From assembly GCA_905221215.1 (NCBI GenBank), contig CAJNCI010000002.1, positions 259,459 to 323,458 on the forward strand: a stretch of DNA of 64,000 nucleotides. Reading direction: 5' to 3'. The DNA is from a bacterium. GTDB taxonomy: Bacteria; Bacillota; Bacilli; Lactobacillales; Streptococcaceae. Position 1 is the stretch's first letter, and the number at the start of each line of letters is the position of its first letter. A program made the position numbers and the translations under genes. Below the pieces are notes generated by a model. It had not been told where the DNA came from, searched no databases, and saw only the letters and a program-made list of their open reading frames with translations. This document shows, piece after piece, positions 29,821-38,631 of the stretch.

Positions 29821-30449
29821 CAGTAGAGCCCCTCCTTCTCGATGTAGTCTAGCACCGGCTGAGGTAGGAGAAAGTTAGGTTTTCGACCTTGGGCAAGGAA
29901 ATCCCGCACCATGCTGGACGAGATATCCATGAGAGGCACATCCACCCAGATAACGGGATAGGAAGTCCCTGCCTTGTAGCGTGGGCGCTGAACCCCCACA
30001 AACTGAACCAGATCGACCAGCTCATCAATTCGGTACCACTTAGGCAGATAGTCCACCATATCCGCACCAATAATGAAGTAATAATCCGTATCCGGATGTT
30101 GCTCTGTCAAAATTTTCATGGTGTCGTAGGTGTAGGAAATACCCTTACGCTCCAACTCAATAGTTTCAATGTCCAGACCTTCAATCCCCTCAATCGCCAA
30201 CTCAAGCATCTTGAGACGGTGGTGCTCAGGAATGGTTTCCTTTTTATCAACATGAGGAGGTTGGTATTCAGGCATGAGCAAAACCTGATCCAGTCCCAAC
30301 TGCTGGCGTACTTGGTCCGCCACAACAAGATGGGCATTGTGAACAGGGTTAAAATTTCCCCCTAAAATCCCGACTTGTTTGCGTTTTTTCTCCTTGATTT
30401 CTGGCTCCAACTCTACCTTGGTAAAGGGAGTCAATAATTCAATTGCCAT
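29820..30449 (-). CDS. nadD: Nicotinate-mononucleotide adenylyltransferase
   Basis: A 209-residue enzyme that makes deamido-NAD. Nucleotidyltransferase motif [19 protein letters not shown] (about 28-46) and the C-terminal [13 protein letters not shown] substrate/ATP motif (about 176-188) are intact. Followed without a gap by yqeK, the usual pairing. Confidence 0.95.
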   Translation of the reverse strand: MAIELLTPFTKVELEPEIKEKKRKQVGILGGNFNPVHNAHLVVADQVRQQLGLDQVLLMPEYQPPHVDKKETIPEHHRLKMLELAIEGIEGLDIETIELERKGISYTYDTMKILTEQHPDTDYYFIIGADMVDYLPKWYRIDELVDLVQFVGVQRPRYKAGTSYPVIWVDVPLMDISSSMVRDFLAQGRKPNFLLPQPVLDYIEKEGLY

Positions 30450-30500
30450 AGGCTAGTCTCCTTTAATTCTCTGTAAAAACAGTTGTTTGGAGTAGGTTTT

Positions 30501-30812
30501 TTAGATTTCTTTGACTTTTTTAGAAATCTTGCGATTTTCTTTCTTGCTGGATTGTTTAAACAAAATCAAGATGCGTCCGATTTTTTGGACTGTATCCACA
30601 CCGATTTCTTCTTCCAAGATTTCAGCTACTTCGTGGATATTTTCATCTGTGTTTTGCAAGAGAGTGACTTTAATCAATTCGCGGGCGTCAAGAGCTTGAC
30701 GGACGCTGGTTTTGATTTGGTCGTTGAGACCATTTTTCCCGATTTGGATGATGGGTTTGAGGGTGTGTGCCTGGCTGTTGAGGAAGGCACGTTGTTTTGA
30801 TGTTAATGACAT
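30501..30812 (-). CDS. yhbY: CRM-domain RNA-binding protein YhbY
   Basis: A 103-residue CRM-domain protein that associates with pre-50S particles. The pattern KQRAFLNSQAHTLKPIIQIG followed by GLNDQIKTSVRQALDARELI and the GGxG-like IQIGKNG loop fits the family. It sits between yqeH and nadD, as in Bacillus, but with an unusual 224-bp hairpin-rich gap after yqeH. Confidence 0.93.
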   Translation of the reverse strand: MSLTSKQRAFLNSQAHTLKPIIQIGKNGLNDQIKTSVRQALDARELIKVTLLQNTDENIHEVAEILEEEIGVDTVQKIGRILILFKQSSKKENRKISKKVKEI

Positions 30813-30870
30813 AATTTTCTTCCTTGTTTTTTGATAGTTATTTTAAGTGGTGAGGGACGGTCGGAACTAA

Positions 30871-30966
30871 TTTTCCAAAGATTTCATCTTTGAAAAATGG
30901 ATTTCCTGACCTCACAATTGAGCCTTGGTCTCAATTGTGCCCCTTGCCAATCTACAGATTGGCAAG
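30871..30966. repeat. Run of three hairpins between yqeH and yhbY
   Basis: Three inverted repeats follow each other within 96 bp: CAAAGAT-TTC-ATCTTTG (30876-30892, with flanking TTTT/AAAA); CACAATTGAG / CTCAATTGTG (30913-30939, 10 bp perfect); CTTGCCAATC / GATTGGCAAG (30943-30966, 10 bp perfect, four-base loop). None has a long T run, so they are not plain terminators. They occupy the 224-bp gap inside an otherwise compact operon. This may be a mobile palindromic repeat or a structured leader/processing region for yhbY. I cannot assign it to a named family. Confidence 0.6.
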
Positions 30967-31036
30967 ACACTACGGCAATAACTATCGCTATATGAGCTCA
31001 CTTTGTTCGCTCAGCGATTTTATTATAACGATTCTT

Positions 31037-32143
31037 TTAAATAATTGCTTTTCGTGTGACGACTGCGACGCCTTCGGGTGCCCAGACGGCGACTTTTGCT
31101 GTGCCTGTTACGCGGATCCAGCCTAGGCCTGAGATGACTAGGTCTGTCTTGTCCTTAATGTTAAAGACATGCTGAACTAGTTTTGGAAAATCTTCTTTTT
31201 CCTTACTATTTGGTGGTGTCAGAAGAGTTCCGACATGCTTGTCGTAAAAGGCACTAGCGCCTTCTAGCTTGGTACGATGGAGTTTAAGTTCATTGTCAAA
31301 GAAGGCTGTGAATCCTTGCTTTTCACCCGCAATGAAATCAAATCGTCCGAGACCACCTAAAAACAGGGTTTGTTCAGGGTTAAGCTGATAGGTTTTGGGC
31401 TTGATTTCCTTTTTAGGGCTGACATACTTGAGATTTTTAGCCGTCAGGTAATGAGCCATTTGGTGACGGTGGATAATCCCCGGTGTATCATAGATATAAG
31501 ATCCGTCATCAAGTGGAATCTCAATCTTGTCCAAGGTTGTCCCTGGGAAACGCGAAGTCGTAATGACATTCTGATCACCCGTAATTTCCTGGATAATAGC
31601 GTTGATAAGGGTTGACTTTCCAACATTGGTCACGCCGACCACGTAGACATCACGGCCCTTACGGTAGTGCTCGATTTTGTCAATGACTTCCTTAATGGCA
31701 TACTTGTTTTGTGCCGAAGTTAGGACGACATCGACAGGACGAAGACCTTCTTCGTGGGCACGCTCCATGAGCCACTGGCTAATCTTTCCTGGTTTAACTG
31801 ACTTGGGCAGAATATCCTTTTTATTTCCAACCAAGAGGACATCATTGCCCGATACAAAACGTGGCAAGCCTGGGATAACAGAGCCATTAAAGTCAAAGAT
31901 ATCAATGACATTGACCACCAAGGCATCGCTGTCTCCTACCTCATGCAAGAGCTTGAGGAAATCGTCGTCCGTCAACTGGACATCCGTGATTTCATTGTAG
32001 TGGCGGAGACGGAAACAACGTTGGCAATAGACTTCACCTGTCTCCAAACCTTTTTCAAGTGCCGACTGGGGGGTAAAACCAAGACCAGTCTTGTCTGTCG
32101 TCTGAATGGTTGCTCCACAACCAATACAGAGAATTTCTTCCAT
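31037..32143 (-). CDS. yqeH: Ribosome biogenesis GTPase YqeH
   Basis: A 368-residue circularly permuted GTPase needed for 30S assembly. An N-terminal zinc finger (CIGC at 6-9 and CQRCF near 40) precedes the G4 motif GNKKDIL, then G1 GVTNVGKSTLIN (about 170-181) and G3 DTPGI (about 218-222). The C-terminal RNA-binding part is present. It begins two bases after the yqeG stop codon. Confidence 0.95.
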   Translation of the reverse strand: MEEILCIGCGATIQTTDKTGLGFTPQSALEKGLETGEVYCQRCFRLRHYNEITDVQLTDDDFLKLLHEVGDSDALVVNVIDIFDFNGSVIPGLPRFVSGNDVLLVGNKKDILPKSVKPGKISQWLMERAHEEGLRPVDVVLTSAQNKYAIKEVIDKIEHYRKGRDVYVVGVTNVGKSTLINAIIQEITGDQNVITTSRFPGTTLDKIEIPLDDGSYIYDTPGIIHRHQMAHYLTAKNLKYVSPKKEIKPKTYQLNPEQTLFLGGLGRFDFIAGEKQGFTAFFDNELKLHRTKLEGASAFYDKHVGTLLTPPNSKEKEDFPKLVQHVFNIKDKTDLVISGLGWIRVTGTAKVAVWAPEGVAVVTRKAII

Positions 32144-32145
32144 AA

Positions 32146-32673
32146 TTAAATTCCTTTTTTATATGTAATCGGTCCGTACTTTTCAGTGATTTTTCGCATG
32201 ACACGGCGCTCACGAGCTCGGTTAATCTGCGTCTTAATAGAGTCGTGCTGAACCAAGGGCTTGACCAAGATTGAGCGAATACCTGCACGGTGGGCTGCTC
32301 GTATATCGGTCATCAGCTGGTCGCCGACCATGACCACTTCCTTTTTCTCATAGTGGAATTCCTTCATGGCACGGTCAATCCCAAATGTGAAGGGTTTCAA
32401 GGCCCAATAAACGTAATCAATCCCAAATTTTTCAACTGCTCGTTGAACTCGTTTTTTGGTGTTATTTGAGACCACGATGATGCGAATCCCCGCATCACGG
32501 AGGTCATGTAGCCATTGCTTCATCTCTGGCGTCCCATCAGGGTTGTTCCAAGCAATGAGGGTATTGTCCAAATCGACCAAAACAGCCTTGATTCCCTGCG
32601 CCTGCAGGCTTGGGACTGTCAGATCATAGACTGCTTCCACAGCAAAATCTGGCATATAATTTTCAATCGCCAT
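32146..32673 (-). CDS. yqeG: HAD-family phosphatase YqeG
   Basis: A 175-residue HAD IIIA phosphatase. Motif I VLVDLDNTLIAWN (about 30-42), motif II VVSNNTK and motif III/IV GDQLMTDI are intact; the exact substrate is unknown. I start it at ATG 32673 because AAAGGAG lies just before it and MAIENYMPDF is a natural family start. The reading frame is open upstream to an ATG at 32736, inside corA, without a ribosome site. First gene of the yqeG-yqeH-yhbY-nadD-yqeK-rsfS operon, about 15 bp after corA. Confidence 0.9.
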   Translation of the reverse strand: MAIENYMPDFAVEAVYDLTVPSLQAQGIKAVLVDLDNTLIAWNNPDGTPEMKQWLHDLRDAGIRIIVVSNNTKKRVQRAVEKFGIDYVYWALKPFTFGIDRAMKEFHYEKKEVVMVGDQLMTDIRAAHRAGIRSILVKPLVQHDSIKTQINRARERRVMRKITEKYGPITYKKGI

Positions 32674-32687
32674 TCTGGCTCCTTTTC

Positions 32688-33596
32688 TTAACTTTTTTTC
32701 GCAATTTTCCTTAGTAATAATGACAGGATAATCCACAAACCTGCACTGGCCAAGCTAATGTAGAGCCAAGCATGGGGCTCATCTGTTAAAGGTAGGGGAA
32801 CATTCATTCCGAAAAAGCCTGTCACGACTGCCAAAACCGCTAGCAGGACTGAAATGATGGTCAAGGTTGTCAAATTATCATTCAGATTATTGTTTAGGAT
32901 GTTGTTGTAAGATGCTGATAGTTGTTGGAGAACTTGAGAAATCAAATCTGTCATGGACACCAGCTGATGAGCTTCAATCATAGCATCATCAAACTGCTCT
33001 CTCTCAATCTCGTTAAAACTGCGATAGAGGGCATGCCCTTGGATATGTTCCAGCAACATGCGATTTTGCTTGGCAGCCGCAGTAAGATAAACCATACCGG
33101 TTTCCAAGTCGGAAAGGGCAAAGAGGTTCTTCTTGGTCGTCCGCTGACGTAAGAGGCCATTCACCTCATCCTTACTCTTGTCCATCTGCTCGATGACAGG
33201 GTAGTAGGCATTGCTGATGATTTCCAGACTGGCAAAGAGAAACTTGTAAATCGAAAGCGTGTCATGGCTCTCCAGATAACGGGTCATCTGCTCAATGACA
33301 TAGGCGTTCTTGGTATTACTAATGGTAATCAGACGACGATGTTCCACGATAAAGGTCATGGGAAAGGCTTCGTAGTATTCCTTGTCCTTTTTCAAGTTCA
33401 AGACATTGTAGATAAAGGTCACAGTCCCATTTTCGCGGTGATAATCCATGTGGGCACGCTCATTCCTATCCAGTGCGTACTCAATGGTTTCCTTGTCCAA
33501 ACCGTAGATTTCAGAAAGGTCCTCTAGTTTTTTCAACTTGTCCAAATCTAGGTCAATCCAAGTACAGCCATTGCCCAACTGTTTTTCTAAAAACAT
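32688..33596 (-). CDS. corA: CorA-family divalent metal transporter
   Basis: A 302-residue CorA/Mrs2-type channel for Mg or a related metal. A long soluble N-terminal domain with helices is followed by two C-terminal membrane helices (about 238-258 and 275-295) with the selectivity motif GMN in FFGMNVPLP between them. AAAGGAG precedes the ATG. An extended -10 promoter lies 27 bp upstream. Confidence 0.92.
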   Translation of the reverse strand: MFLEKQLGNGCTWIDLDLDKLKKLEDLSEIYGLDKETIEYALDRNERAHMDYHRENGTVTFIYNVLNLKKDKEYYEAFPMTFIVEHRRLITISNTKNAYVIEQMTRYLESHDTLSIYKFLFASLEIISNAYYPVIEQMDKSKDEVNGLLRQRTTKKNLFALSDLETGMVYLTAAAKQNRMLLEHIQGHALYRSFNEIEREQFDDAMIEAHQLVSMTDLISQVLQQLSASYNNILNNNLNDNLTTLTIISVLLAVLAVVTGFFGMNVPLPLTDEPHAWLYISLASAGLWIILSLLLRKIAKKS

Positions 33597-33622
33597 CTTC
33601 TCTCCTTTACCAAACTCTTTCT

Positions 33623-33631
33623 ATTGTACCA
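33623..33631 (-). promoter_or_regulatory. Extended -10 promoter of corA-yqeG operon
   Basis: TGGTACAAT on the minus strand, 27 bp before the corA ATG; only a weak -35 upstream, inside the end of the MscS-like gene. Confidence 0.5.
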
Positions 33632-33647
33632 TAAATCTGCTAAAATT

Positions 33648-34214
33648 TCAGGCCTGGTCTGTCCGAGAGAAATTGCTGACGACAGTGATATTGCGATTGG
33701 GAACGAAGTGCAGAACCTGATCTTCTCCTCTGAGTTGTGTTGTTCGAATGCCGACGCTGACAACCTTGCCCGATACAGTAATGGGGCCATTTGTCAAAAC
33801 GACCTCATCTCCCACATCGAGTTGCCGTTCAAAGAGGATGAAAAAGCCATTGATGACATCAGACAGAAAACCTTGGGCTCCCATACCAATGGCCACCCCA
33901 GCGATCCCAGCACCTGCCAGCAAACTAGAAACTGGTAACCCTAAAATCGACAAAATGCAGTAAAGCAAAAAGAAATAAAGGGTATAATTAAACACATTTT
34001 CTAACAGACGTGAGATGGTTTTCTGACGCCCGACATCATGGTGAGACATTTTTAGAGAAGGCTTGACAATTCTCTGCACCATGGTATGAAGCAGTTTCTT
34101 AGCTATATAAAAGAGCAAAAACAGGAATAAAAGAGAAAGTAGCTTGGTCAAGATATTCTCGATAATCGCTGTAATATCAAGCTTATTGAGGTAGGTTTGA
34201 ATAAATTCTTGCAT
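33648..34214 (-). CDS. Small-conductance mechanosensitive channel (MscS family), short form
   Basis: A 188-residue MscS-type channel protein. Membrane helices lie at about 20-45, 68-90 and 95-115. The pore helix segment (LAGAGIAGVAIGMGAQGFLSD) and the beta domain (FERQLDVGDEVVL to VVSVGIRTTQLR, ending VPNRNITVVSNFSR) are clear. MscS proteins are usually about 270-290 residues. This one stops at SRTDQA, just after the beta domain, and lacks the C-terminal alpha/beta part. No frameshifted continuation is visible: the following DNA is the corA promoter. It may be a natural short form or a truncation. Confidence 0.85.
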   Translation of the reverse strand: MQEFIQTYLNKLDITAIIENILTKLLSLLFLFLLFYIAKKLLHTMVQRIVKPSLKMSHHDVGRQKTISRLLENVFNYTLYFFLLYCILSILGLPVSSLLAGAGIAGVAIGMGAQGFLSDVINGFFILFERQLDVGDEVVLTNGPITVSGKVVSVGIRTTQLRGEDQVLHFVPNRNITVVSNFSRTDQA

Positions 34215-34306
34215 AGAAAACTCCTTTCATTTATTATACCATACTTTCATAAACTGTCATTCTCCATAAATATTCAAAAATAATTTCAAAAATAGACAGA
34301 AAATTC

Positions 34307-34335
34307 TTGATTTTAGCTCATATTTATACTATAAT
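34307..34335 (+). promoter_or_regulatory. sstT promoter
   Basis: TTGATT (34307-34312), 17-bp spacer, TATAAT (34330-34335), 31 bp before the ATG, with AAAGGAG as ribosome site. Confidence 0.8.
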
Positions 34336-34365
34336 CATAAACATTACACAACAAAGGAGATTGTT

Positions 34366-35571
34366 ATGAAAAAAATCATTCATGCTTGGAATAAAGCAAG
34401 CCTGATCAAACGTATCTTGATTGGCATGCTTATTGGAGGAACTCTAGGACTGACACTTCCTAACATTTCAGGAATTGGCCTGCTCGGAGATCTCTTTGTT
34501 GGTGGCCTCAAAGCCATCGCACCGATTCTGGTCTTTGCCCTCGTTGCCAATGCCCTTTCCCAACATCAAAAAGGACAAGATAGCAATATGAAAACGGTTA
34601 TCTTCCTTTACTTGGTAGGAACCTTTGCCGCTGCCCTTATCGCTGTACTAGCAAGTTTCATCGTCCCTGTTGAAATTACCCTAAATAGCGCTAATACCGA
34701 TATTGCTCCACCAGATGGGATTGGACAGGTCCTCAGCAACCTCTTGCTCAAACTGGTTGACAATCCAGTCAATGCTCTTGTCACAGCCAACTACATTGGT
34801 ATCCTATCATGGGCAGTTGTTTTCGGGATTGCCATGAGAGAGGCCAGCAAAAATAGTAAAGAATTGCTCAAAACTATGGCTGATGTGACTTCTAAAATTG
34901 TAGAATGGATCATCAACCTAGCACCATTTGGAATCCTTGGTCTTGTCTTCAAAACCATCTCTGATAAAGGAATCGGCAGTCTCGCCAACTATGGAATCTT
35001 GCTTGCCCTCTTGGTGACAACTATGTTCTTTGTGGCTCTGGTAGTCAATCCATTGATTGCCTTCCTCTTTATGAAGAGAAATCCTTATCCCCTCGTTTGG
35101 AAATGTTTGCGTGTCAGCGGTGTGACAGCCTTCTTCACTCGTAGTTCTGCGGCTAACATCCCTGTCAACATGAAACTTTGTCACGACCTTGGACTGGATC
35201 CAGATACCTATTCTGTTTCTATCCCACTTGGTTCTACTATCAACATGGCGGGGGCAGCGATTACTATTAACGTTTTGACTCTTGCTGCAGTAAATACTCT
35301 TGGAATCCCTGTTGACTTTGCGACAGCCTTTGTCCTCAGTGTGGTAGCAGCTATTTCAGCCTGTGGTGCTTCTGGTATTGCCGGAGGTTCCCTCCTTCTT
35401 ATCCCAGTTGCTTGTAGCCTTTTCGGTATTTCTAACGATATTGCCATGCAAGTTGTCGGAGTTGGTTTTGTGATTGGGGTCATCCAAGACTCATGTGAAA
35501 CAGCCCTCAACTCTTCTACAGACGTCCTATTTACTGCCGTTGCCGAATACGCAGCAGCTCGTAAAAAATAA
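34366..35571 (+). CDS. sstT: Serine/threonine:Na+ symporter
   Basis: A 401-residue member of the dicarboxylate/amino acid:cation symporter family. About eight membrane helices, the hairpin-2 signature [12 protein letters not shown] (about 260-271) and [19 protein letters not shown] (about 287-305) identify the SstT branch, which imports serine and threonine with sodium. Monocistronic, with its own promoter and terminator. Confidence 0.92.
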   Translation: MKKIIHAWNKASLIKRILIGMLIGGTLGLTLPNISGIGLLGDLFVGGLKAIAPILVFALVANALSQHQKGQDSNMKTVIFLYLVGTFAAALIAVLASFIVPVEITLNSANTDIAPPDGIGQVLSNLLLKLVDNPVNALVTANYIGILSWAVVFGIAMREASKNSKELLKTMADVTSKIVEWIINLAPFGILGLVFKTISDKGIGSLANYGILLALLVTTMFFVALVVNPLIAFLFMKRNPYPLVWKCLRVSGVTAFFTRSSAANIPVNMKLCHDLGLDPDTYSVSIPLGSTINMAGAAITINVLTLAAVNTLGIPVDFATAFVLSVVAAISACGASGIAGGSLLLIPVACSLFGISNDIAMQVVGVGFVIGVIQDSCETALNSSTDVLFTAVAEYAAARKK

Positions 35572-35576
35572 CACAT

Positions 35577-35607
35577 AAAGACAAGCCTGCTCAGGTCTTG
35601 TCTTTTA
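35577..35607 (+). terminator. Terminator after sstT
   Basis: AAGACAAGCCTG / CAGGTCTTGTCTT hairpin with one mismatch and a TTTT tail on the plus strand. Confidence 0.8.
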
Positions 35608-35638
35608 CGCTTTTATTCTAATTTATTAGGAAATTCTT

Positions 35639-36592
35639 ATGTCTATTAGTCAACGTACGACCAAGCTCATCTTAGCCACCTGTCTTGCCTGTCTTCTTGC
35701 TTATTTTCTCAATCTTTCTTCCGCAGTTTCAGCCGGAATTATCGCTCTCTTGAGCCTATCTGATACTCGTAGAAGCACTTTAAAATTGGCCCGCAATCGT
35801 CTTTTTTCTATGCTTCTAGCTCTGGCTATCGGTGTTCTGGCTTTTCACTTGAGCGGATTTCATATCTGGAGCCTTGGCCTCTATCTTGCCCTCTACGTTC
35901 CTCTAGCCTACAAGATGGGCTGGGAAATTGGCATCACACCAAGCACTGTTTTGGTGAGCCATCTCTTGGTACAAGAATCAACCTCTCCAGACCTTCTAGT
36001 CAATGAATTCCTTCTCTTTGCTATCGGTACAGGATTTGCCTTACTTGTCAATCTCTACATGCCTTCACGAGAAGAGAAAATCCAGCACTACCACACGCTA
36101 GTCGAAGAAAAGTTAAAAGATATCCTCCAGCGCTTCAAATATTATTTATCCAGAGGAGATGGACGCAATCGAGCACAGCTGGTGGAAGAATTGGACACCC
36201 TTTTAGAAGAAGCACTCAGACTGGTCTATTTGGATCACTCTGACCACCTTTTTCATCAAACAGATTACCATATCCACTACTTTGAGATGAGACAGCGACA
36301 AAGTCGTATCCTGCGAAACATGACCCAGCAGATCAACACCTGTCACCTAGCTGCCAGTGAAAGCCTGATTTTGGCCCAACTCTTTTCAAAAATTGCAGGG
36401 CAACTTAGCCAGACCAATCCTGCTTCTGATTTGCTAGATGAAATTGAACGTTATCTGGAAGTCTTCCGGAACCGCAGTCTGCCCAAGACAAGAGAAGAAT
36501 TTGAAACCCGTGCCACCCTTCTTCAACTCCTACGCGAAGCCAAAACCTTCATCCAAGTAAAAGTTGATTTTTACAAAAAATATGGACAGTAA
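35639..36592 (+). CDS. Aromatic acid exporter (ArAE/DUF939) family membrane protein
   Basis: A 317-residue protein. The N-terminal half has four to five membrane helices (about residues 8-28, 30-45, 55-75, 80-95, 118-140). The C-terminal half (about 145-317) is cytoplasmic, helical and charged, with the conserved HYFEMRQRQSRILRNM motif of the family. The start MSISQRTTKLILATCLACLL is typical. Substrate unknown. The TAA stop merges with the first base of a BOX element. Confidence 0.85.
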   Translation: MSISQRTTKLILATCLACLLAYFLNLSSAVSAGIIALLSLSDTRRSTLKLARNRLFSMLLALAIGVLAFHLSGFHIWSLGLYLALYVPLAYKMGWEIGITPSTVLVSHLLVQESTSPDLLVNEFLLFAIGTGFALLVNLYMPSREEKIQHYHTLVEEKLKDILQRFKYYLSRGDGRNRAQLVEELDTLLEEALRLVYLDHSDHLFHQTDYHIHYFEMRQRQSRILRNMTQQINTCHLAASESLILAQLFSKIAGQLSQTNPASDLLDEIERYLEVFRNRSLPKTREEFETRATLLQLLREAKTFIQVKVDFYKKYGQ

Positions 36593-36831
36593 TACTCTTC
36601 GAAAATCTCTTCAAACTACGTCAGCGTCGCCTTACCGTATATAGGTTACTGACTTCGTCAGTTCTATCCACAACCTCAAAACGGTGTTTTGAGCTGACTT
36701 CGTCAGTTCTATCCACAACCTCAAAACGGTGTTTTGAGCTGACTTCGTCAGTTCTATCTGCAACCTCAAAACGGTGTTTTTGGCAGCTTACGGCTAGCTT
36801 CCTAGTTTGCTCTTTGATTTTCATTGAGTAT
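36592..36831 (+). repeat. BOX element, A-B-B-B-C
   Basis: 240 bp: boxA from ATACTCTTCGAAAATCTC, containing CGTCAGCGTCGCCTTACCGT (the well-known boxA core, one base different). Three boxB copies follow, each 45 bp, with CTGACTTCGTCAG at 36649, 36694 and 36739, and then boxC (GGCTAGCTTCCTAGTTTGC to CATTGAGTAT). BoxB copy number varies between loci and strains. It separates the conserved core chromosome from the adhesin secretion locus. A minus-strand open frame of 78 codons inside is a by-product of the repeats. Confidence 0.93.
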
Positions 36832-36835
36832 AAAA

Positions 36836-36884
36836 AAGAAAACTTCAGACCAATCACAAAAGGTGAATATCTGAAGTTTTCTTT
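36836..36884 (-). terminator. Terminator at the end of the accessory Sec operon
   Basis: AAAGAAAACTTCAGA / TCTGAAGTTTTCTTT, a long perfect stem with a 20-base loop and a T run on the minus strand, right after the asp5 stop. Confidence 0.88.
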
Positions 36885-37108
36885 TATTTATAGGTTAGTA
36901 CCATAAAGGTTAATAGTAAAACGAATAAGGCCAAACTCACCAATAAAGTGAGAACCTTTACCAAGGTGTTGCTCTGCCAGTAGCTTGGTTTACCAATATT
37001 ACTAGTGGCATCCATGGAAAAGAGTTGATTTTGACGGGGTTGTATGGTCACCAATACAATCAAAGCAAGAGATAGGATAATAGCTAAAACAATCAGTATT
37101 TCAATCAT
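36884..37108 (-). CDS. asp5: Accessory Sec protein Asp5 (SecG-like)
   Basis: A 74-residue protein with two membrane helices (about residues 3-22 and 50-72) joined by a polar loop containing a TIQPRQNQLFSMD segment, the layout of SecG. In S. gordonii the last two genes of the accessory Sec locus are asp4 (SecE-like) and asp5 (SecG-like), and this gene is in exactly that place, four bases after asp4. It probably belongs to the SecY2 translocon. Assignment rests on topology, size and position. Confidence 0.85.
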   Translation of the reverse strand: MIEILIVLAIILSLALIVLVTIQPRQNQLFSMDATSNIGKPSYWQSNTLVKVLTLLVSLALFVLLLTFMVLTYK

Positions 37109-37112
37109 AGGC

Positions 37113-37292
37113 CTACCTCAAAATCCCCAGCAAAGTAAAGAGCAAACCAATCAGAATCATCAAACCCAGTAAGAGTGAAAAAGTTTTACTAATCTTTTCC
37201 CCTCGGGTTTCTTTTTCCTTCTTGATGGGTTTTTGTTTCAACTCTTCCATGCGACCTTCAACGTCTTTGTAAAATAAATCTTCCTCTGACAT
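37113..37292 (-). CDS. asp4: Accessory Sec protein Asp4 (SecE-like), 59 residues
   Basis: A short gene found by reading the 185-bp gap between gtfB and asp5. ATG at 37292 (MSEEDLFYKDVEGRMEEL), stop TAG at 37115-37113. A charged Lys/Glu-rich cytoplasmic N-terminus of about 38 residues is followed by one membrane helix (about 39-58, LLLGLMILIGLLFTLLGIL), the SecE topology. The start is one base after the gtfB stop, and asp5 begins four bases after its own stop. Position and topology fit Asp4 of S. gordonii; the small size makes it easy to miss. Confidence 0.85.
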   Translation of the reverse strand: MSEEDLFYKDVEGRMEELKQKPIKKEKETRGEKISKTFSLLLGLMILIGLLFTLLGILR

Positions 37293-37293
37293 A

Positions 37294-38631
37294 TTAGCCT
37301 CCTAAAACAGTTTGCATGGTTTCCTGATACCGCACCAAGTCAACATAATTTGCATGTTGGCCTTGCTTTCCAAGTGCCTGACGCATTTGTTCAACATCTG
37401 AAAGGGCCAGTTTAATGGTCTCAACCAAAGCAGAAACTTCACTACTTTCAAATAGATGATCAGGAGCGATATAGAGTCTATTGTGTACCGTTTGGTTGAA
37501 TCCCAGAATCAAGAGATTGTGCTCAAAGGCCTGACGCACCGCCTGCAACAACTCATTACTGTGGTTTATATCCAAGTAAATATCCGACAATTGATACAGT
37601 TCCTGAATCTTCTGTGGACTAGCGTTCTGGTAAAGGACCACATTAGGATAGCGAAGCATATCTAAGAGCTTAGAAGACATCTCTGTCACCGCTGCAATAC
37701 GGAAGGTAACATCAGGCAAGGCTTCTACAATCGTTTCTACTTGCTCAATCTGATCTGAATTAGTCAAGATTAAGGCATCTCGTCTTAGGAAATTATCGCG
37801 TTTGAACTGGTAATGGTAACCCAAGTGCACAAACTGATCATGGTATTTCTCGTCAGTCAACTCCAAAGCGCGCTCATAAGTCGCCTTGTTAGGAATGATA
37901 ATCTTCTTAGTACGCACATCATCATTTTCCAAAATCAACTGCATATTGCCTGGAATGACATCATAGAGAGGTTCCTGCCAAACCAAAACATCTGAGCCAG
38001 ACTTATCTGGATGATGGAAGGAAACCAAGAAAGGAGTCGCTAGAGTATTAAAGATAAGCTGGCTTGTATCTATTTCCAAATCTTGTAAAAAGAAGGTGAT
38101 AAATTCAACCTTATTTGCAAAGTAACGCATGGGCTGACCTGGCAAAGTCAATAAGATATCACCCGTCACATGGTTTTCAAGTAAAACTTGTTGATCATTG
38201 ACATCTTGGTAAACTGTCATAATCGGCTCACTATCTGCGCTATAGGTGGTTGTAGCAAAGCAAGCACCATAGCGATTATAATGGTCAACCTGGCGTACTC
38301 GACCTTCTAAATCTTTCCAATCTACCTGTTTAACCAGGCGAGCCTGCAAACCATCTGCATAATGAATGATAGCCCTCTCCTGTGTCATATCCTCAATACG
38401 AGCAGACTGATTATTTCCTGAAATTTCCCAAAAAGCTGGAACAGGGACTTGGTTAAAATAGAGAGGTTTTCCATCCTCGTAGCCTAGATAATAGGTAAAA
38501 GGAGAAACCAGACCATCAGGCAGAAAACCATCTGCATCGATGACCACTCCAAGTTGAGAAAGACCAGTAGCCACTAGACTTTCATGTAAATCTCGACTTT
38601 CTTGACTGTAACGATCATAAAGTTCAATCAT
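37294..38631 (-). CDS. gtfB: Accessory Sec O-GlcNAc transferase stabilising subunit GtfB
   Basis: A 445-residue partner of GtfA. GtfB has a GT-B-like fold and lacks catalysis but binds the adhesin and holds acceptor serines for GtfA. The start MIELYDRYSQESRDLHESL is typical. The C-terminal half (about 290-430) contains LILTNSDQIEQVETIVEALP, FRIAAVTEM, YPNVVLYQ and SDIYLDINHSNE, a module found again in four other proteins of this locus. Overlaps the gtfA stop by 8 bp. Confidence 0.93.
   Translation of the reverse strand: MIELYDRYSQESRDLHESLVATGLSQLGVVIDADGFLPDGLVSPFTYYLGYEDGKPLYFNQVPVPAFWEISGNNQSARIEDMTQERAIIHYADGLQARLVKQVDWKDLEGRVRQVDHYNRYGACFATTTYSADSEPIMTVYQDVNDQQVLLENHVTGDILLTLPGQPMRYFANKVEFITFFLQDLEIDTSQLIFNTLATPFLVSFHHPDKSGSDVLVWQEPLYDVIPGNMQLILENDDVRTKKIIIPNKATYERALELTDEKYHDQFVHLGYHYQFKRDNFLRRDALILTNSDQIEQVETIVEALPDVTFRIAAVTEMSSKLLDMLRYPNVVLYQNASPQKIQELYQLSDIYLDINHSNELLQAVRQAFEHNLLILGFNQTVHNRLYIAPDHLFESSEVSALVETIKLALSDVEQMRQALGKQGQHANYVDLVRYQETMQTVLGG

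Noticed and set aside
36621..36857. 78-codon minus-strand frame with repeated HRFEV-VDRTDEVS units
   Set aside because: It is the translation of the three boxB copies of a BOX element; no ribosome site and not a gene.
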